Assembly (NCBI GenBank): GCA_955652255.1 | Contig: CATPAW010000015.1 | Coordinates: 1-5,182, forward strand | Source: an uncultured Chthoniobacterales bacterium | GTDB taxonomy: Bacteria; Verrucomicrobiota; Verrucomicrobiia; Chthoniobacterales; UBA10450 | Reading direction: 5' to 3' | DNA: 5,182 nucleotides | Shown here: piece after piece, positions 5,122 through 5,182 of the stretch | Layout of the letters: each line of letters starts with the position of its first letter | Numbering within the stretch: the first letter of the stretch is position 1 | Translations under genes and position numbers: made by a program | Notes under the pieces: generated by a model | Database searches by the model: none | What the model was told of the DNA's origin: nothing | The model's input: the letters and a program-made list of their open reading frames with translations, nothing else

Positions 5122-5149
5122 CAGACCCACTAGTCTGCTTTAATTAAAG
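5122..5149. repeat. Inverted repeats in the right-hand non-coding end
   Basis: CAGAC (5122-5126) pairs with GTCTG (5133-5137) around six bases, and directly next to it CTTTAATTAAAG (5138-5149) is a perfect 12-bp palindrome. They could mark the end of a gene beyond the window or an operator. No gene is supported in 5046-5182. Confidence 0.35.
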
Positions 5150-5182
5150 AACCGGACATGATTTTTCTTCGTAGCAGATGAG

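Noticed and set aside
5158..5182. Start of a divergent plus-strand gene at ATG 5158 or 5178
   Set aside because: The 5158 frame stops after seven codons; the 5178 ATG has no visible Shine-Dalgarno and only five bases remain in the window.
1..5182. CRISPR array, transposase or defence-type system
   Set aside because: No regularly spaced repeats with spacers, no transposase or nuclease motifs; almost all coding capacity is complex I and small redox proteins.

Overview
The window is a piece of a bacterial chromosome dominated by a block of respiratory complex I genes on the minus strand. Read from high to low coordinates, the order is a small FmdB-like protein, then nuoA, nuoB, nuoC, nuoD and nuoI. 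The left end carries a plus-strand ferredoxin reductase (cut by the window edge) and a small 4Fe-4S ferredoxin whose reading frame is broken. Codon use, the long Pro/Ala-rich tails on Nuo subunits, the style of the FmdB-like protein and the ferredoxin sequence remind me of soil Verrucomicrobia (Spartobacteria/Chthoniobacter-like). This assignment is from memory of the families, not from a search.

Layout: 1-606 (+) is the C-terminal two thirds of an FAD/NAD(P)-binding ferredoxin reductase-type protein. Bases 607-968 are non-coding and hold a tRNA-Leu(UAG)-like 5' half on the minus strand, a 13-bp direct repeat that includes part of its anticodon arm, and a tandem 12-bp-period repeat; together these look like the scar of a site-specific integration. 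Bases 969 to about 1208 (or 1293) (+) hold the frameshifted ferredoxin. Bases 1283-1309 form a perfect 11-bp-stem hairpin between the convergent ferredoxin and nuoI. Bases 1323-4755 (-) are nuoI-D-C-B-A, with gaps or overlaps of at most 4 nt. Bases 4845-5045 (-) are the FmdB-like gene, with a possible promoter at 5086-5113. The last ~135 bases contain inverted repeats and no supportable gene.

How they work together: NuoA is a membrane subunit. NuoB (cluster N2), NuoC, NuoD (quinone site) and NuoI (two 4Fe-4S clusters) form the connecting or quinone-reducing arm of the NADH:quinone oxidoreductase. ATGA overlaps at nuoC/nuoD and nuoD/nuoI, and 1-2 nt gaps elsewhere, indicate one tightly coupled transcript. 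The NADH-input genes nuoEFG and the membrane gene nuoH, which usually lie between nuoD and nuoI, are absent here, so the complex must be completed from other loci. The reductase and ferredoxin on the left may form a separate electron-transfer pair.

I do not see evidence of a previously undescribed defence or mobile system. The most notable points are the broken ferredoxin, the tRNA-half/repeat scar, the nuoABCD-I gene order and the cysteine-free FmdB-like protein.
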